This document shows, piece by piece, positions 43,704 through 53,396 of a DNA stretch of 64,000 nucleotides. A program made the position numbers and the translations under genes. The DNA lies in assembly GCA_009773645.1 (NCBI GenBank), contig WSYB01000005.1, positions 1 through 64,000 on the forward strand, given 5' to 3'. The DNA is from Geobacteraceae bacterium. Lineage in GTDB: Bacteria; Desulfobacterota; Desulfuromonadia; Geobacterales; Geobacteraceae. Under the pieces are notes generated by a model. That model was not told the DNA's origin and ran no database searches. It saw only the letters and a program-made list of their open reading frames with translations. The first letter of the stretch is position 1. Every line of letters starts with the position of its first letter.

Positions 43704-44870
43704 TCAAGCCCCTGCCCCGAGCATCTGCACGATGCGCGCGGCGCCGTCTCCCAGGTTGTCGCCGATCTGGACATTGAGCCCCGACTCCAGAAGAAGCTTT
43801 TTCCCCTCTTCCACCTTGCTGCCGTCCATTCTCACCACAATGGGGAGCGCGCAGTGCACCTCCGAAGCGGCCTCGATGATCCCCTGGGCGATGACGTCGC
43901 AGCGCATGATACCGCCGAAAATATTGACGAATACCCCCTTGACGTCGCTGTCCTGGAGGATGATCTTGAACGCTTCCGCCACCTTCTCCCGGGTAGCCCC
44001 GCCTCCCACATCGAGGAAGTTGGCAGGCTCGCCCCCGAATTCCTTGAGTACATCGAGGGTGGCCATGGCCAGACCGGCACCGTTGACCATGCAGCCGATG
44101 TTCCCCTGCAGCTTGATGTAGGAGAGGTCGTACTTGCCGGCGTTGATCTCCAGGGTGTCCAATTGTGAGTAGTCGAGCATGTCGGGGTATTCCCGGTGGC
44201 GGAACATGGCATTGTCGTCGAAGTTGATCTTGGCGTCCATGGCCATGAGCCATCCCGTCTTGGTCACCACCAGCGGGTTGATCTCCACCAGGAAGCAGTC
44301 CTTTTCAAGGCAGCAGCGGTAGAGGTTGAGGATCAGTTCGACGCAGTCCTCGCAGACGCTCCCCTGAAGCCCGAGGGCAAGGGCGATCTTGCGCGCCTGG
44401 TAGGGGCGAAGGCCGGTGAACGGATCGATGGTCAGCATGTGAATCTTCTCCGGCGTTTTTGCAGCCACCTCCTCGATCTCGACCCCACCTTCTGCTGACG
44501 CAATCAGGCAGTAACGGGAACTTTCCCGGTCAAGGGTGATGGAGAGGTAGAATTCACGGGCGATCTCCACCGCCTCCTCCACGAGTATCCTCCGCACCCG
44601 GAGCCCCTCGGGGCCGGTCTGGGGTGTGACAAGTTTTCTGGTGAAAAGGTCCTTTCCCAGTTCCTGTGCCTGCTCCGGGTGATGGACCAGTTTGACGCCG
44701 CCCGCCTTGCCCCTGCCGCCGGCGTAAATCTGCGCCTTCACCACGCAGCGTCCACCCATCTCCTTGGCGGCCCGCTCCACCTGGTCTGAGGTAAGCGCCA
44801 CCCGCCCGCGCGGCACGGGTATGCCGAACGAATTCAGTATCTCCTTTGCCTGGTACTCATGGATGTTCAT
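43704..44870 (-). CDS. sucC: Succinyl-CoA ligase beta subunit (ATP-grasp)
   Basis: A 388-residue subunit of normal length. The N-terminal ATP-grasp domain starts MNIHEYQAKEIL, with the nucleotide-binding KAQIYAGGRGKAGGVKL. Metal- and substrate-binding residues appear in LVEINPLVVT, and NGAGLAMATLD and the subunit-contact domain follow (GGATREKVAEAFKIIL, NIFGGIMRCD). It pairs with sucD downstream. The ribosome site is GGGGAG. No other TCA gene is present in the window, but the 2-oxoacid dehydrogenase operon next door feeds related acyl-CoA pools. Confidence 0.97.
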   Translation of the reverse strand: MNIHEYQAKEILNSFGIPVPRGRVALTSDQVERAAKEMGGRCVVKAQIYAGGRGKAGGVKLVHHPEQAQELGKDLFTRKLVTPQTGPEGLRVRRILVEEAVEIAREFYLSITLDRESSRYCLIASAEGGVEIEEVAAKTPEKIHMLTIDPFTGLRPYQARKIALALGLQGSVCEDCVELILNLYRCCLEKDCFLVEINPLVVTKTGWLMAMDAKINFDDNAMFRHREYPDMLDYSQLDTLEINAGKYDLSYIKLQGNIGCMVNGAGLAMATLDVLKEFGGEPANFLDVGGGATREKVAEAFKIILQDSDVKGVFVNIFGGIMRCDVIAQGIIEAASEVHCALPIVVRMDGSKVEEGKKLLLESGLNVQIGDNLGDGAARIVQMLGAGA

Positions 44871-44907
44871 AAACTGCTCCCCTTTTTACTGAAAATAAAT
44901 TTTTTTA

Positions 44908-44935
44908 CTTATATCATAATGGTCTTGGAACGCAA
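44908..44935 (-). promoter_or_regulatory. Possible sigma-70 promoter of sucCD
   Basis: On the minus strand TTGCGT and TATAAG are separated by 16 bases, 38 bases before the sucC start. The match is moderate only. Confidence 0.35.
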
Positions 44936-45082
44936 GCTAAAATCACGTTCTATCCTTCCATCTTTTGTAATTGCCCCTGCACAAAGTTTTCCTGAATCAC
45001 CGATAAATCCCTGTGGTTTGCACAGTTAATATTGTATATCGGTTTTACATTTCGATGCTTGAATTAAAACTGGTGGCTGGAA

Positions 45083-45152
45083 GGAACGAGGATCGGGGCT
45101 CGAGGTCCGAGGACTACCACAACCTCGCACCTCGTACCTCGGACCTCGAGCT
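45083..45152. repeat. Inverted heptamer-type repeat
   Basis: Units gaggatc/ctcgagg/tccgagg on the left face cctcgca/cctcgta/cctcgga on the right, giving a long imperfect hairpin. It lies downstream of the E2 gene and upstream of the sucCD promoter region; the nearby ORF at 45013 is not credible. Confidence 0.7.
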
Positions 45153-45156
45153 TTTT

Positions 45157-46320
45157 TCAGGTGCTTTCAATGAAGATGAGCGCCGGGTCTTCCAGATACT
45201 CCGCGACCTTGGCCAGGAACCGGGTCGCGTAGACACCGTCCGTTACCCGGTGGTCGAAGGTGAGGGATAGGGGGAGGATCTTTCTGATGGCGATCTGACC
45301 GTCTTTCACCCATGGTTTGGCAGTGATCCGCCCGCACCCCAGGATGGCGACGTCGGGGAAGTTGATGATGGGGGTGGTGTAGGTACCGCCGAAATGGCCG
45401 CAATCGGTGATGGTAAAGGTACTTCCCTTCATTTCCTCCAGGGTGATTTTCCGCTCCCGTGCCCTTTGTCCCAGGCGCTCGATCTCAGCAGCGAGCTCCA
45501 GAATGCTCTTTTTAGCCACATCCTTCACCACCGGCACCATGAGTCCGTCGGGGGTGTCAACCGCAATGCCGATGTTGCAGTACTTCTTGACGATGATTTC
45601 TTCCCGCGCGTCATCCACGGAAGCGTTGAGGAGCGGGTGCGCCGCCAGGGCATGCTGTACCGCCTTGATAAAGAAGGGGAAAAAGGTGAGGTGGATACCC
45701 TTCTCCTTCAGGGCCTTTCGCTCCCGCTCCCGCAGCTCCCACAGTTCGCTGATGTCCGCTTCTTCCATGCCGGTGACAAAGGCGGTTGTTCGTTGCGAGA
45801 CAACGAGGTTGCGGGCGATGGTCCTGCGCACCCCCCGGAGCGGGATTCTCTCCACATCACCGTACTTGTCCCCGGCAGGCTGGGCCATGGCGGTCGCCTT
45901 GTTGACATCCTCCGGGGTTATGCTCCCGCGGGGGCCGGTTCCGGTCACCCCTTCCAGCCGCACCCCGAGCTCCCGCGCCAGTTTCCGCACCGCCGGAGTG
46001 GCGAGGATTTCCCTTTCTTCCTCTGCTTCGGGGAGGACCCCCACGACGGAGACCGATGCGGGGCGTTCCGCCACCGTCTCCCCTGCTTCGGCGATGGTCA
46101 TGAGCACTTCCCCGACTTTTACCGTCTCCCCATCTCTTTTGGCGATCCTCGCCACCGTTCCTCTCCGGGGGGAAGGGACTTCGACCACGGCCTTGTCCGT
46201 TTCGATCTCCACCACCGACTGGTGTTCGAGAACGGCATCTCCTTCATGGACGAGCCATTTGCGGACCTCTCCTTCCGTTATCCCTTCGCCCAGATCGGGG
46301 AGCACAAAGTCAAAAGGCAT
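45157..46320 (-). CDS. 2-oxoacid dehydrogenase E2, dihydrolipoamide acyltransferase
   Basis: 387 residues, started at the ATG with an AAGGAG site (the frame extends upstream only within the E1beta gene). A single lipoyl domain (1-75) has the lipoylated K43 in ETDKAVVEV. A peripheral subunit-binding domain lies at about 120-155 (ATPAVRKLARELGV, GPRGSITPEDV). The acyltransferase core ends with the catalytic DHRVTDG (His near residue 357). It transfers the acyl group from lipoate to CoA. With the two E1 genes upstream it forms a pyruvate- or branched-chain-type complex. No E3 (lipoamide dehydrogenase) gene is in the window. Confidence 0.94.
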   Translation of the reverse strand: MPFDFVLPDLGEGITEGEVRKWLVHEGDAVLEHQSVVEIETDKAVVEVPSPRRGTVARIAKRDGETVKVGEVLMTIAEAGETVAERPASVSVVGVLPEAEEEREILATPAVRKLARELGVRLEGVTGTGPRGSITPEDVNKATAMAQPAGDKYGDVERIPLRGVRRTIARNLVVSQRTTAFVTGMEEADISELWELRERERKALKEKGIHLTFFPFFIKAVQHALAAHPLLNASVDDAREEIIVKKYCNIGIAVDTPDGLMVPVVKDVAKKSILELAAEIERLGQRARERKITLEEMKGSTFTITDCGHFGGTYTTPIINFPDVAILGCGRITAKPWVKDGQIAIRKILPLSLTFDHRVTDGVYATRFLAKVAEYLEDPALIFIEST

Positions 46321-46337
46321 TAAACACTCCTTAGTCG

Positions 46338-47300
46338 TCAGTATTTCAGAATTTCGTCCAGCGCCTTGCGGACCCGCTCCACTGAAGGGAGGTAGTGGTC
46401 GATGAGCCTGGCCAGGGTGACCGGCACATCGCTGCCGGTCACCCGGAGAATCGGTCCCTTCAGGTGGAGCATCGCCTCTTCGGCGATGGATGCGGCAAGC
46501 TCCGCCCCGAATCCGCACGTCTTGGGCGCCTCGTGAACGATGACCGCCCGGCCGGTCTTTTTTACCGAAGCATACATGGTCTCTTCGTCAAAAGGGGAAA
46601 GGGTCATGGGATCGATCACCTCCGCATCGTACCCTTCCACCGCCTGCAACACCCGGTGCAGCATGCTCCCCCAGGCGATCACCGTCACCCCGCTCCCCTC
46701 CCGGACGATCCGCGCCTGACCCAGCGCGACGGTATATTCCCCTTCGGGGACCTCCTCTTTGACGAGGCGGTACAGGCGCGTCGGTTCAAGGAAAATAACC
46801 GGGTCCGGGTCTCTGATTGCCGACACCAGCAGCCCCTTGGCGTGATAGGGGGTGGCCGGGACCACTACTTTCACCCCGGGCATGTGGCAGAAGAAGGCCT
46901 CGGTGCTCTCCTCGTGGAGTTCGGGGGCCTTGATCCCCCCGCCGTAAGGAGTTCGGACCACCAGGGGACAGGAGTACCTCCCCCGCGAACGGTTGCGGAT
47001 CCGTGCAGCATGGGTGAATATCTGATCGAAGGCGGGGTAGATGAACCCCATGAACTGGATTTCCGCCACCGGCCGCAGACCGTAGGCGGCCATGCCGATT
47101 GCTGCCCCCACAATGGCCGATTCGGCCAGGGGGGTGTCGATTACCCGCTCGGGGCCGAATAGTTCCAACAGCCCTTCGCTGATCCGGAACACCCCGCCGT
47201 CCTTCCCCACATCCTCGCCGAGGAGGATGACGCGGTCATCCCGGTTCATTTCCTCGCGCAGGGCGAGGTTTATCGCCTGGACCATGTTCAGAACCGGCAT
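46338..47300 (-). CDS. 2-oxoacid dehydrogenase E1 beta subunit
   Basis: 320 residues, typical of E1beta. Characteristic stretches are the N-terminal QAINLALREEM and LLGEDVGKDGGVF, RVIDTPLAESAIVGAAIGMA, and the C-terminal VIVHEAPKTCGFGAELAA. It shapes the thiamine diphosphate site together with E1alpha, whose stop lies one base before this start. E2 follows 17 bases later. The substrate (pyruvate, acetoin or branched-chain oxoacids) cannot be settled from sequence reading alone. Confidence 0.94.
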   Translation of the reverse strand: MPVLNMVQAINLALREEMNRDDRVILLGEDVGKDGGVFRISEGLLELFGPERVIDTPLAESAIVGAAIGMAAYGLRPVAEIQFMGFIYPAFDQIFTHAARIRNRSRGRYSCPLVVRTPYGGGIKAPELHEESTEAFFCHMPGVKVVVPATPYHAKGLLVSAIRDPDPVIFLEPTRLYRLVKEEVPEGEYTVALGQARIVREGSGVTVIAWGSMLHRVLQAVEGYDAEVIDPMTLSPFDEETMYASVKKTGRAVIVHEAPKTCGFGAELAASIAEEAMLHLKGPILRVTGSDVPVTLARLIDHYLPSVERVRKALDEILKY

Positions 47301-47301
47301 C

Positions 47302-48357
47302 TTACATATCCTTCATCTGTTTCTGCTGTCTGGGTGTAGGCTCTGCAAAGGTATAGTCAAACATCTCCTGCGGCTGCGGAGGCTCGGTGGCTTCGGCAGC
47401 CGTAACGGCCTCGTCGATGATGCTTTTGGCCCGGTCTTCCGTATCCTTTGCATACGCTTCGTTCCACAGCCCTTTGCGTTCCATGAAACGCGTGAGCCTC
47501 AGGATCGGGTCCTTGCCGCGCCATGCCTCGATGGTTTCCCTGGAACGGTAACGGGCGGCATCATCGGCAGTGGTGTGGTCCGCCATCCGGTAGGTGAGGC
47601 ACTCGATAAAGGTCGGCCCGCCGCCGCTCCTCGCCTTTTCCAGGGCCGCCCTGGTGGCGAGATAAACGGCGAACACATCATTGCCGTCCACCCGCAACCC
47701 CTCGAAACCGTAACCTATTGCCTTCTGGGCCAGGGTCGCGGCTGCGGTCTGCCGTTCCACCGGTACCGAGATGGCCCACTGGTTGTTCTGACAGATGAAC
47801 ACCAGCGGGAGCTTGAAAACCCCGGCCATGTTGAAGCCTTCGTGGAAATCGCCCTTCGAGGAGCCGCCGTCGCCGAAATAGCAAATCACTGCAATGTTGT
47901 CTCCCCTGTATTTGGCCGCCATGGCGGCTCCTGCGGCATGGGGGATCTGGGTTCCCACGGAGATGCTGATGGGGAAGATGTTGAGTCCGTCAGGGGTTCT
48001 GTGCCCGCGCTCGTCGCCGGCCCAGTATTGAAAGAGGAGATGGATGGGATAGCCCAGTGTGATGTGCATCCCGTTTTCCCGGAAAGAGGGGAATATCCAG
48101 TCGTTCTCGGCAATGGCAAAGGCGCTCCCCACCTGGGCCGCCTCCTGCCCGAGGATGGAGGGGTAGGTGCCGAGCCGTCCTTCCCGCTGGAGGGAGAGGG
48201 CCCGCTGGTCAAAGGTCCTGGAGAGTACCAGCAGCTCGTAGATGCGCCTGATTTCCTCATCGGAAAGTGCGGGCATGAGCGCTTCATCCACGTTTCCCGC
48301 TTCATCCAGGATACTGAGGCGCTCCACGCTGAATATTTCGATCACGTCCCGGGGCAT
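47302..48357 (-). CDS. 2-oxoacid dehydrogenase E1 alpha subunit
   Basis: 351 residues. The thiamine diphosphate motif is readable as GDGGSSKGDFHEG...CQNNQWAIS (GDG to NN, about 27 residues). The phosphorylation-loop region is YRMADHTTADDAARYR. It decarboxylates the 2-oxoacid and passes the acyl group to E2 lipoate. First gene of the E1alpha-E1beta-E2 operon. The ribosome site before the assigned ATG is poor, so the exact start is less certain. Confidence 0.94.
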   Translation of the reverse strand: MPRDVIEIFSVERLSILDEAGNVDEALMPALSDEEIRRIYELLVLSRTFDQRALSLQREGRLGTYPSILGQEAAQVGSAFAIAENDWIFPSFRENGMHITLGYPIHLLFQYWAGDERGHRTPDGLNIFPISISVGTQIPHAAGAAMAAKYRGDNIAVICYFGDGGSSKGDFHEGFNMAGVFKLPLVFICQNNQWAISVPVERQTAAATLAQKAIGYGFEGLRVDGNDVFAVYLATRAALEKARSGGGPTFIECLTYRMADHTTADDAARYRSRETIEAWRGKDPILRLTRFMERKGLWNEAYAKDTEDRAKSIIDEAVTAAEATEPPQPQEMFDYTFAEPTPRQQKQMKDM

Positions 48358-48554
48358 AGCTAAAAGATAGCACGCCGGCGGGCACAGTCAATTGCCGGGA
48401 AGGAGAAACCGCATAAAAACATTGGGTTCTCTTTTCTTTTGTGAGTGAATATGGGAAAATATACAGGTCTTCCCCCTGTCCGGCCGGCGGCCGTGCGGAT
48501 TGATGCGTGGGCGAAGGGGGATGTTAAAACAGATTGGGGAGAAAGGAATAGTCA

Positions 48555-49691
48555 ATGGTCGGATTGCTTGTGATGCTGGAGCTTGCCGCGCTTCTCCTGG
48601 TGGCGTACCCTGTGATCGCCGATACCGGGCCGTACGGCGGCAAAGACGGCGCAGCCTTGGCTGTATCACAGGAGCGCGGGGCCGATGGTCCCCGACGTGG
48701 TCACGCCGGCGCCGCCGGGGAGGAGAGGACCGGGGAAAGGGAAAAGCGCTTCATCATCCGGACGCTCGATGACTTCAAGGGTTCGCTCTCCCTTGCAGAG
48801 GACGAGATACAGGAGCTCGAAAAGGAGATCGATGCCATTACCCTCCTCGAATCCCTTCAGCGGGAAAAGGATTTCACGAATTTCCTGGACTGGTACCATG
48901 GATATGCCGACTGGCTGAAGGATGTGATCGGCGATTTCGAAGATGATCTGGCGCTTTTCCCTGCCGGACCTTCTCGGGGTGAAGAACGGTGGATGGGGCG
49001 CTTTGGCGGCATGGTGAAGAAGCAGCATGCTCTTGCGAGAGAGCTGGAGAAACGGGTCAAGAGGTATGATGCGGAGGAAAAGCGGCTGGCAGGCATCATA
49101 GAGAGGCGGAGAGAGCTGCGGGAGCGGTTCGGTGAGCTGCATGACAGTCTGGCGCGGATCGAGGACCGTATCAGGGAGTCGCAGGGTTCATCCTCTGAAC
49201 GCAGAGAAAACGAAAAAAAGGCGGAAAAGTTCCGGGCGGACATCAGGGTGGTGCAGAACGAGCTTTTATCTCTCCCCCTGGTGGACGAGGATATCCTGAA
49301 GCATTATGCGGTCCTTGTGGAGCGGGGGGAGGCTGAGATCGACTGGTTGTCGCTGAAGCGCGACGAGTACGAGGCGATGAGAGACGTTGCCGCAGTAGTC
49401 GGGCGCGATCCCCGGCGCGACGCTTCTGCAATCGAGGCGGCGTATCGGCGGGTGGTGCGGGTGCTTGAGAGCGCGATCAACCGGCTTTTCCGCAAGATGG
49501 ATGAGCTGGACCGGAAGCGCGCACGGGTCACGCCTGCCGGCTCTTTAAGAGAGGTGGAGCGCTCACGTGAGCTTGCGGGCTTCTACGAGCGGCTCCAGGG
49601 GAGGTACGACGGAGAGATCAGGCGACTCCGGGTGCTGATCGGCGCCTATGATGCGGAACTGGCCGAGGTGTTATCGGAGAGGGGACGGTAG
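48555..49691 (+). CDS. Exported coiled-coil protein of unknown function
   Basis: 378 residues, with a hydrophobic N-terminus (residues 4-22) that is a signal peptide or anchor, cleaved perhaps after VIA. An Ala/Gly/Arg-rich linker follows, then about 310 residues of charged heptad-rich helix (for example 75-100, 150-225, 300-370), very rich in Arg and Glu. No enzymatic motif is seen. Such proteins often have structural or scaffolding roles in the periplasm. An AAGGA site lies nine bases before the ATG. It converges on the MacAB-type operon with a 30-base gap. Confidence 0.8.
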   Translation: MVGLLVMLELAALLLVAYPVIADTGPYGGKDGAALAVSQERGADGPRRGHAGAAGEERTGEREKRFIIRTLDDFKGSLSLAEDEIQELEKEIDAITLLESLQREKDFTNFLDWYHGYADWLKDVIGDFEDDLALFPAGPSRGEERWMGRFGGMVKKQHALARELEKRVKRYDAEEKRLAGIIERRRELRERFGELHDSLARIEDRIRESQGSSSERRENEKKAEKFRADIRVVQNELLSLPLVDEDILKHYAVLVERGEAEIDWLSLKRDEYEAMRDVAAVVGRDPRRDASAIEAAYRRVVRVLESAINRLFRKMDELDRKRARVTPAGSLREVERSRELAGFYERLQGRYDGEIRRLRVLIGAYDAELAEVLSERGR

Positions 49692-49721
49692 GAATTTTTT
49701 GATGTCCCAGGAAACCCGTCC

Positions 49722-50947
49722 CTACTCATATCTGAGGGCGTCGATGGGGTTCAGGGATGCCGCCTTCCTGGCCGGATAGAAGCCGAAGAAGATGCCGACC
49801 CCGGCGGAAAAGGCGAAGGCGATGAGAATCGCCTGGGACGAGATCAGGGTCGGCCATTGCATCAGTTTCGACACTGCCATTGCCCCCGCCACCCCCAGCC
49901 CCATGCCTATTATCCCGCCGCACGTAGTCAAGAGCACCGCTTCGGTGAGAAACTGGAGCAGAATGTCCCGCTGCTTGGCGCCGATCGCCATCCGGATGCC
50001 GATCTCCCTGGTCCGCTCCGTCACCGACACCAGCATGATATTCATGATTCCGATCCCGCCGACGATGAGGGAGATGGAGGCTACCGCCCCCAAGAGCAGC
50101 GACATCACCTTGGAGGATTGTTCGGAGACGGCCAGGATCTCCGAGAGGTTGCGCACCGTGAAGTCCCGTTCCCTGGCCGGGCCGATCCGGTGACGCTGGT
50201 CGAGAAGTGTGGTCACCTCTTCTTCGGCCTTTTTCAGGACCTCAGCATTCTGTGCTTGAATCATCATGGCGCCGACGGAGTTAGGGAACTGGCTGCCGAA
50301 GACTTTACGTTGCGCCGTGCGCAGGGGGATGTAGATCACGTCGTCCTGGTCCTGCCCCTGGGGCGACTGTCCCTTGTGTTCCAGCATGCCGATGACCGTA
50401 AAGGGTATTTTCTTGATCCGGATGATCTTGCCGACCGGATCGGCGCTGCCGAAGAGGTTTTCGGCCACTGTCTGGCCGATCAGGCAGTTCTTAGTGGCGC
50501 CGTCCACATCGGCCTGGGAGATGTTTCTTCCTGCCGCCAGCGGCCAGTCCCTGACCGTCAGCATCTCCGGTGTGGTGCCCATGACGATGGTGGACCAGTT
50601 CTGATTGCCGAAGACCACTTGGGCAGAGCCCCGGATCGTTGGGGCCACCTCGGCTACGGAGGGGCATTCGGCCTTGATGGCCCGGGCGTCGTCGTAGGTG
50701 AGGGAGGGGGTTCCGCCGGAGCCGGTGCGCAGGCCCCCGCTGGTGGTGGAGCCGGGGAGGACCAGGAGCAGATTGCTGCCGATGCTGGCGATCTGGTCGG
50801 TGATCATCTTGCTCGCCCCGGAGCCGATGGCGACCATGGCGATGACGGCGGCGATGCCGATGATGATGCCGAGCATGGTCAGCAGTGCCCGCATCTTGTT
50901 GACCCGCAGTGCCCGGATGGCGATCAGCAGGCTTTGCCAGAGAGTTG

Positions 50948-50951
<4 letters not shown>
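49722..50951 (-). CDS. MacB/FtsX-type ABC transporter permease
   Basis: 409 residues with the MacB-type layout: one membrane segment near the N-terminus (about 18-40, MRALLTMLGIIIGIAAVIAMVAIG), a large periplasmic domain (about 50-280) and three segments at the C-terminus (about 285-400), ending PARKAASLNPIDALRYE. That ending is standard for the family. It is the mechanotransmission permease of a tripartite efflux or export pump that needs an adaptor (51674) and an outer-membrane TolC-like channel (not in the window). It overlaps the ATPase gene by four bases. Confidence 0.93.
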
Positions 50952-51673
<722 letters not shown>

Positions 51674-52882
51674 TTAGAACCTCGGCCCCATGGGGCCGCC
51701 CCCCATGCCTCCCGATTTTTTCTGAGTGGATACCTGTTCGGTGATCACTTCGTCGTTCTCCTTGAGGTTCCCCTCTACAAGCTCCACCTGGCCGTCGTTG
51801 CTGATGCCGGTCTTGAGCGGCACCGGGACCGGCTTGTTCTCCGGTCCCGGGATGAAGACCCGTTGTCCGGCTTCCTTCTTCCTCTTGGCCGGCTCGGACT
51901 TGTCCGGCTTCTCTTTCCCTTCTTTCGCCCCTTTCGGCTTGAAGCGGAGGGCCGCTGCCGGGATTTTCAGCACGTCGTCCTTGCGGGCCGTTTCTATGCT
52001 GACGTTGGCGGTCATCCCCGGCTTCAGCTTCAGGTCCTTGTTGTCGACGCTGATCACCACGACATAGGTGACCACGTTCTGGGTGACGACCGGTGCATTC
52101 CTGATCTGGGCCACTTTGCCGGCGAAGCGGCTTTCCGGATAGGCATCAACGGTGAAGGATGCTGGCTGGCCGACTCTGACCCGGCTGATGTCGGATTCAT
52201 CCACGCTGGTGTCGATCTCCATCCTGGTCAGGTCCTGGGCGATGGTGAAGAGGGTCGGGGTCTGGAACGAGGCGGCCACGGTCTGGCCAACATCCACGTT
52301 GCGCGAGACCACGATTCCGTCCACCGGCGAGCGGATAGTGGCATAGCGGAGGTTGGTTTCGGCCTGGTTAAAGGCACCGCGGGTCTGGGCCACACCTCCT
52401 TCGGCTGCCTTTAAGGTGGCAACGGCCATCTCGTACCTGGTTTCCGCCATGTCGAAATCGCTCTGGGCAACGATACCGTCCTTGATGAGCTGGCGGTTTC
52501 GCTCAAGGTTGCGTTTTGCGTCGTTCAGGTCGGCCTTTGCCTTTTGCAGGTTGCCCTGGGCGCTCAGATAATTCCCCCGGCTCTGATCCAACTGGGCCGA
52601 AAAGAGGGCTGGATCGATCTGAGCTATGACCTGACCTCTCTTCACCGGCGAATTGAAGTCAACGAAGAGCTTCTGAATGGTTCCGGAGACCTGGGTGCCG
52701 ACCTGGACTGTAACGACGGCGGTCAGGTTGCCGGTAGCGGAGACGGCCGAGACAATGGCGCCCCGCTCAATTTTGGCCGTCTTGTAAACCGTTGGCGGAG
52801 TTTTTTTGCTGTAGAAATAAATTCCCATGGCCACGGCGATGACAACGGCCGCTCCGGAAACAGAAATAATGATCTTTTTCAT
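51674..52882 (-). CDS. MacA/HlyD-type periplasmic adaptor
   Basis: 402 residues. An N-terminal membrane anchor (7-24) is followed by a first beta-barrel/lipoyl half (GTQVSGTIQKLFVDFNSPVKRGQ), a long alpha-helical hairpin (about 95-185), and the second lipoyl half with ATIRSPVDGIVVSRNVDVGQ. A charged insertion rich in Lys and Glu lies near 300-330, and the Gly/Met-rich C-terminus reads GGMGGGPMGPRF. It links the MacB-type pump to an outer-membrane channel. First gene of the export operon, 141 bases downstream of a promoter that carries palindromic operators. Confidence 0.93.
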   Translation of the reverse strand: MKKIIISVSGAAVVIAVAMGIYFYSKKTPPTVYKTAKIERGAIVSAVSATGNLTAVVTVQVGTQVSGTIQKLFVDFNSPVKRGQVIAQIDPALFSAQLDQSRGNYLSAQGNLQKAKADLNDAKRNLERNRQLIKDGIVAQSDFDMAETRYEMAVATLKAAEGGVAQTRGAFNQAETNLRYATIRSPVDGIVVSRNVDVGQTVAASFQTPTLFTIAQDLTRMEIDTSVDESDISRVRVGQPASFTVDAYPESRFAGKVAQIRNAPVVTQNVVTYVVVISVDNKDLKLKPGMTANVSIETARKDDVLKIPAAALRFKPKGAKEGKEKPDKSEPAKRKKEAGQRVFIPGPENKPVPVPLKTGISNDGQVELVEGNLKENDEVITEQVSTQKKSGGMGGGPMGPRF

Positions 52883-53000
52883 GAATTACCTCGGCCTGAC
52901 ATTTCTCGGGACACGGTATGCTTCCAAAGTTTCCCCGTGGTCCTGAAACGGGACCTGTGAGGAGGTCGAACGCATCGCGGAACAGGGATGTTTTATTACC

Positions 53001-53030
53001 TGAACAGATGTTCACCTGAACGATTGTTCG
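53001..53030. promoter_or_regulatory. Palindromic operator array over the macA-type promoter
   Basis: The array TGAACA-GA-TGTTCA-CC-TGAACG-AT-TGTTCG consists of alternating half-sites. The first pair is a perfect palindrome with a 2-base spacer and the others are near matches. It covers the -10 box and the start of transcription, the usual place for a TetR/AcrR-type repressor. No such regulator is encoded in the window. Confidence 0.65.
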
Positions 53031-53051
53031 ATATCATTATCATTTTGTCAA
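53023..53051 (-). promoter_or_regulatory. Sigma-70-type promoter of the MacAB-type operon
   Basis: On the minus strand a perfect TTGACA is followed after 17 bases by AACAAT. The -10 lies inside the operator array. Confidence 0.65.
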
Positions 53052-53148
53052 GGTTATTTTACCGCGAGCGGACATCTGGCAAAAGGGCAGAAAGCGGGCA
53101 GTGTGGACCGTGCAGGCAGCGCCGCCGATGAGTCATTCGCCTTGCGGA

Positions 53149-53176
53149 CAAAAAAAAGCCCCCTGTTTTATCCAGG
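53149..53176 (-). terminator. Rho-independent terminator
   Basis: The stem gccccctg/cagggggc is followed on the minus strand by eight T's. No protein gene ends nearby; the closest minus-strand gene stops 220 bases upstream. Confidence 0.88.
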
Positions 53177-53338
53177 GGGCTTCTCTTGGGTCGCCCGCCG
53201 CGCCAAACCGGCGGGCTAACTAGGGCAACCTTCTTTACAGCGGGTTACCGGGCGAAGCATATAGATTGTTGTCCACATGAGTTATAAGGTCTCCTTTCGC
53301 TGTGTATTTCCTTCCCTCTCTCTTGCTTCCCGGAGGAT
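53149..53338 (-). ncRNA. Candidate small transcription unit (sRNA or short leader peptide)
   Basis: A strong promoter (53345-53373) and a strong terminator (53149-53176) frame about 190 bases on the minus strand, with no gene in between. Read as RNA it has a hairpin with arms 53193-53199/53210-53216. It also contains a 20-codon frame (53278-53216, MWTTIYMLRPV...) and an overlapping 13-codon frame from GTG 53276. An AGGAG lies 12-14 bases before these starts, longer than usual, so translation is uncertain. I do not recognise an RNA family. It is a separate unit from the downstream MacAB operon, which has its own promoter. Confidence 0.5.
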
Positions 53339-53344
53339 GATTAA

Positions 53345-53373
53345 ATAATAATCCTCGCGAACGATAAAGTCAA
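53345..53373 (-). promoter_or_regulatory. Sigma-70-type promoter of the small unit
   Basis: On the minus strand TTGACT and TATTAT are separated by exactly 17 bases. Confidence 0.65.
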
Positions 53374-53396
53374 CGGGGCACAAATATTAAATTTAC

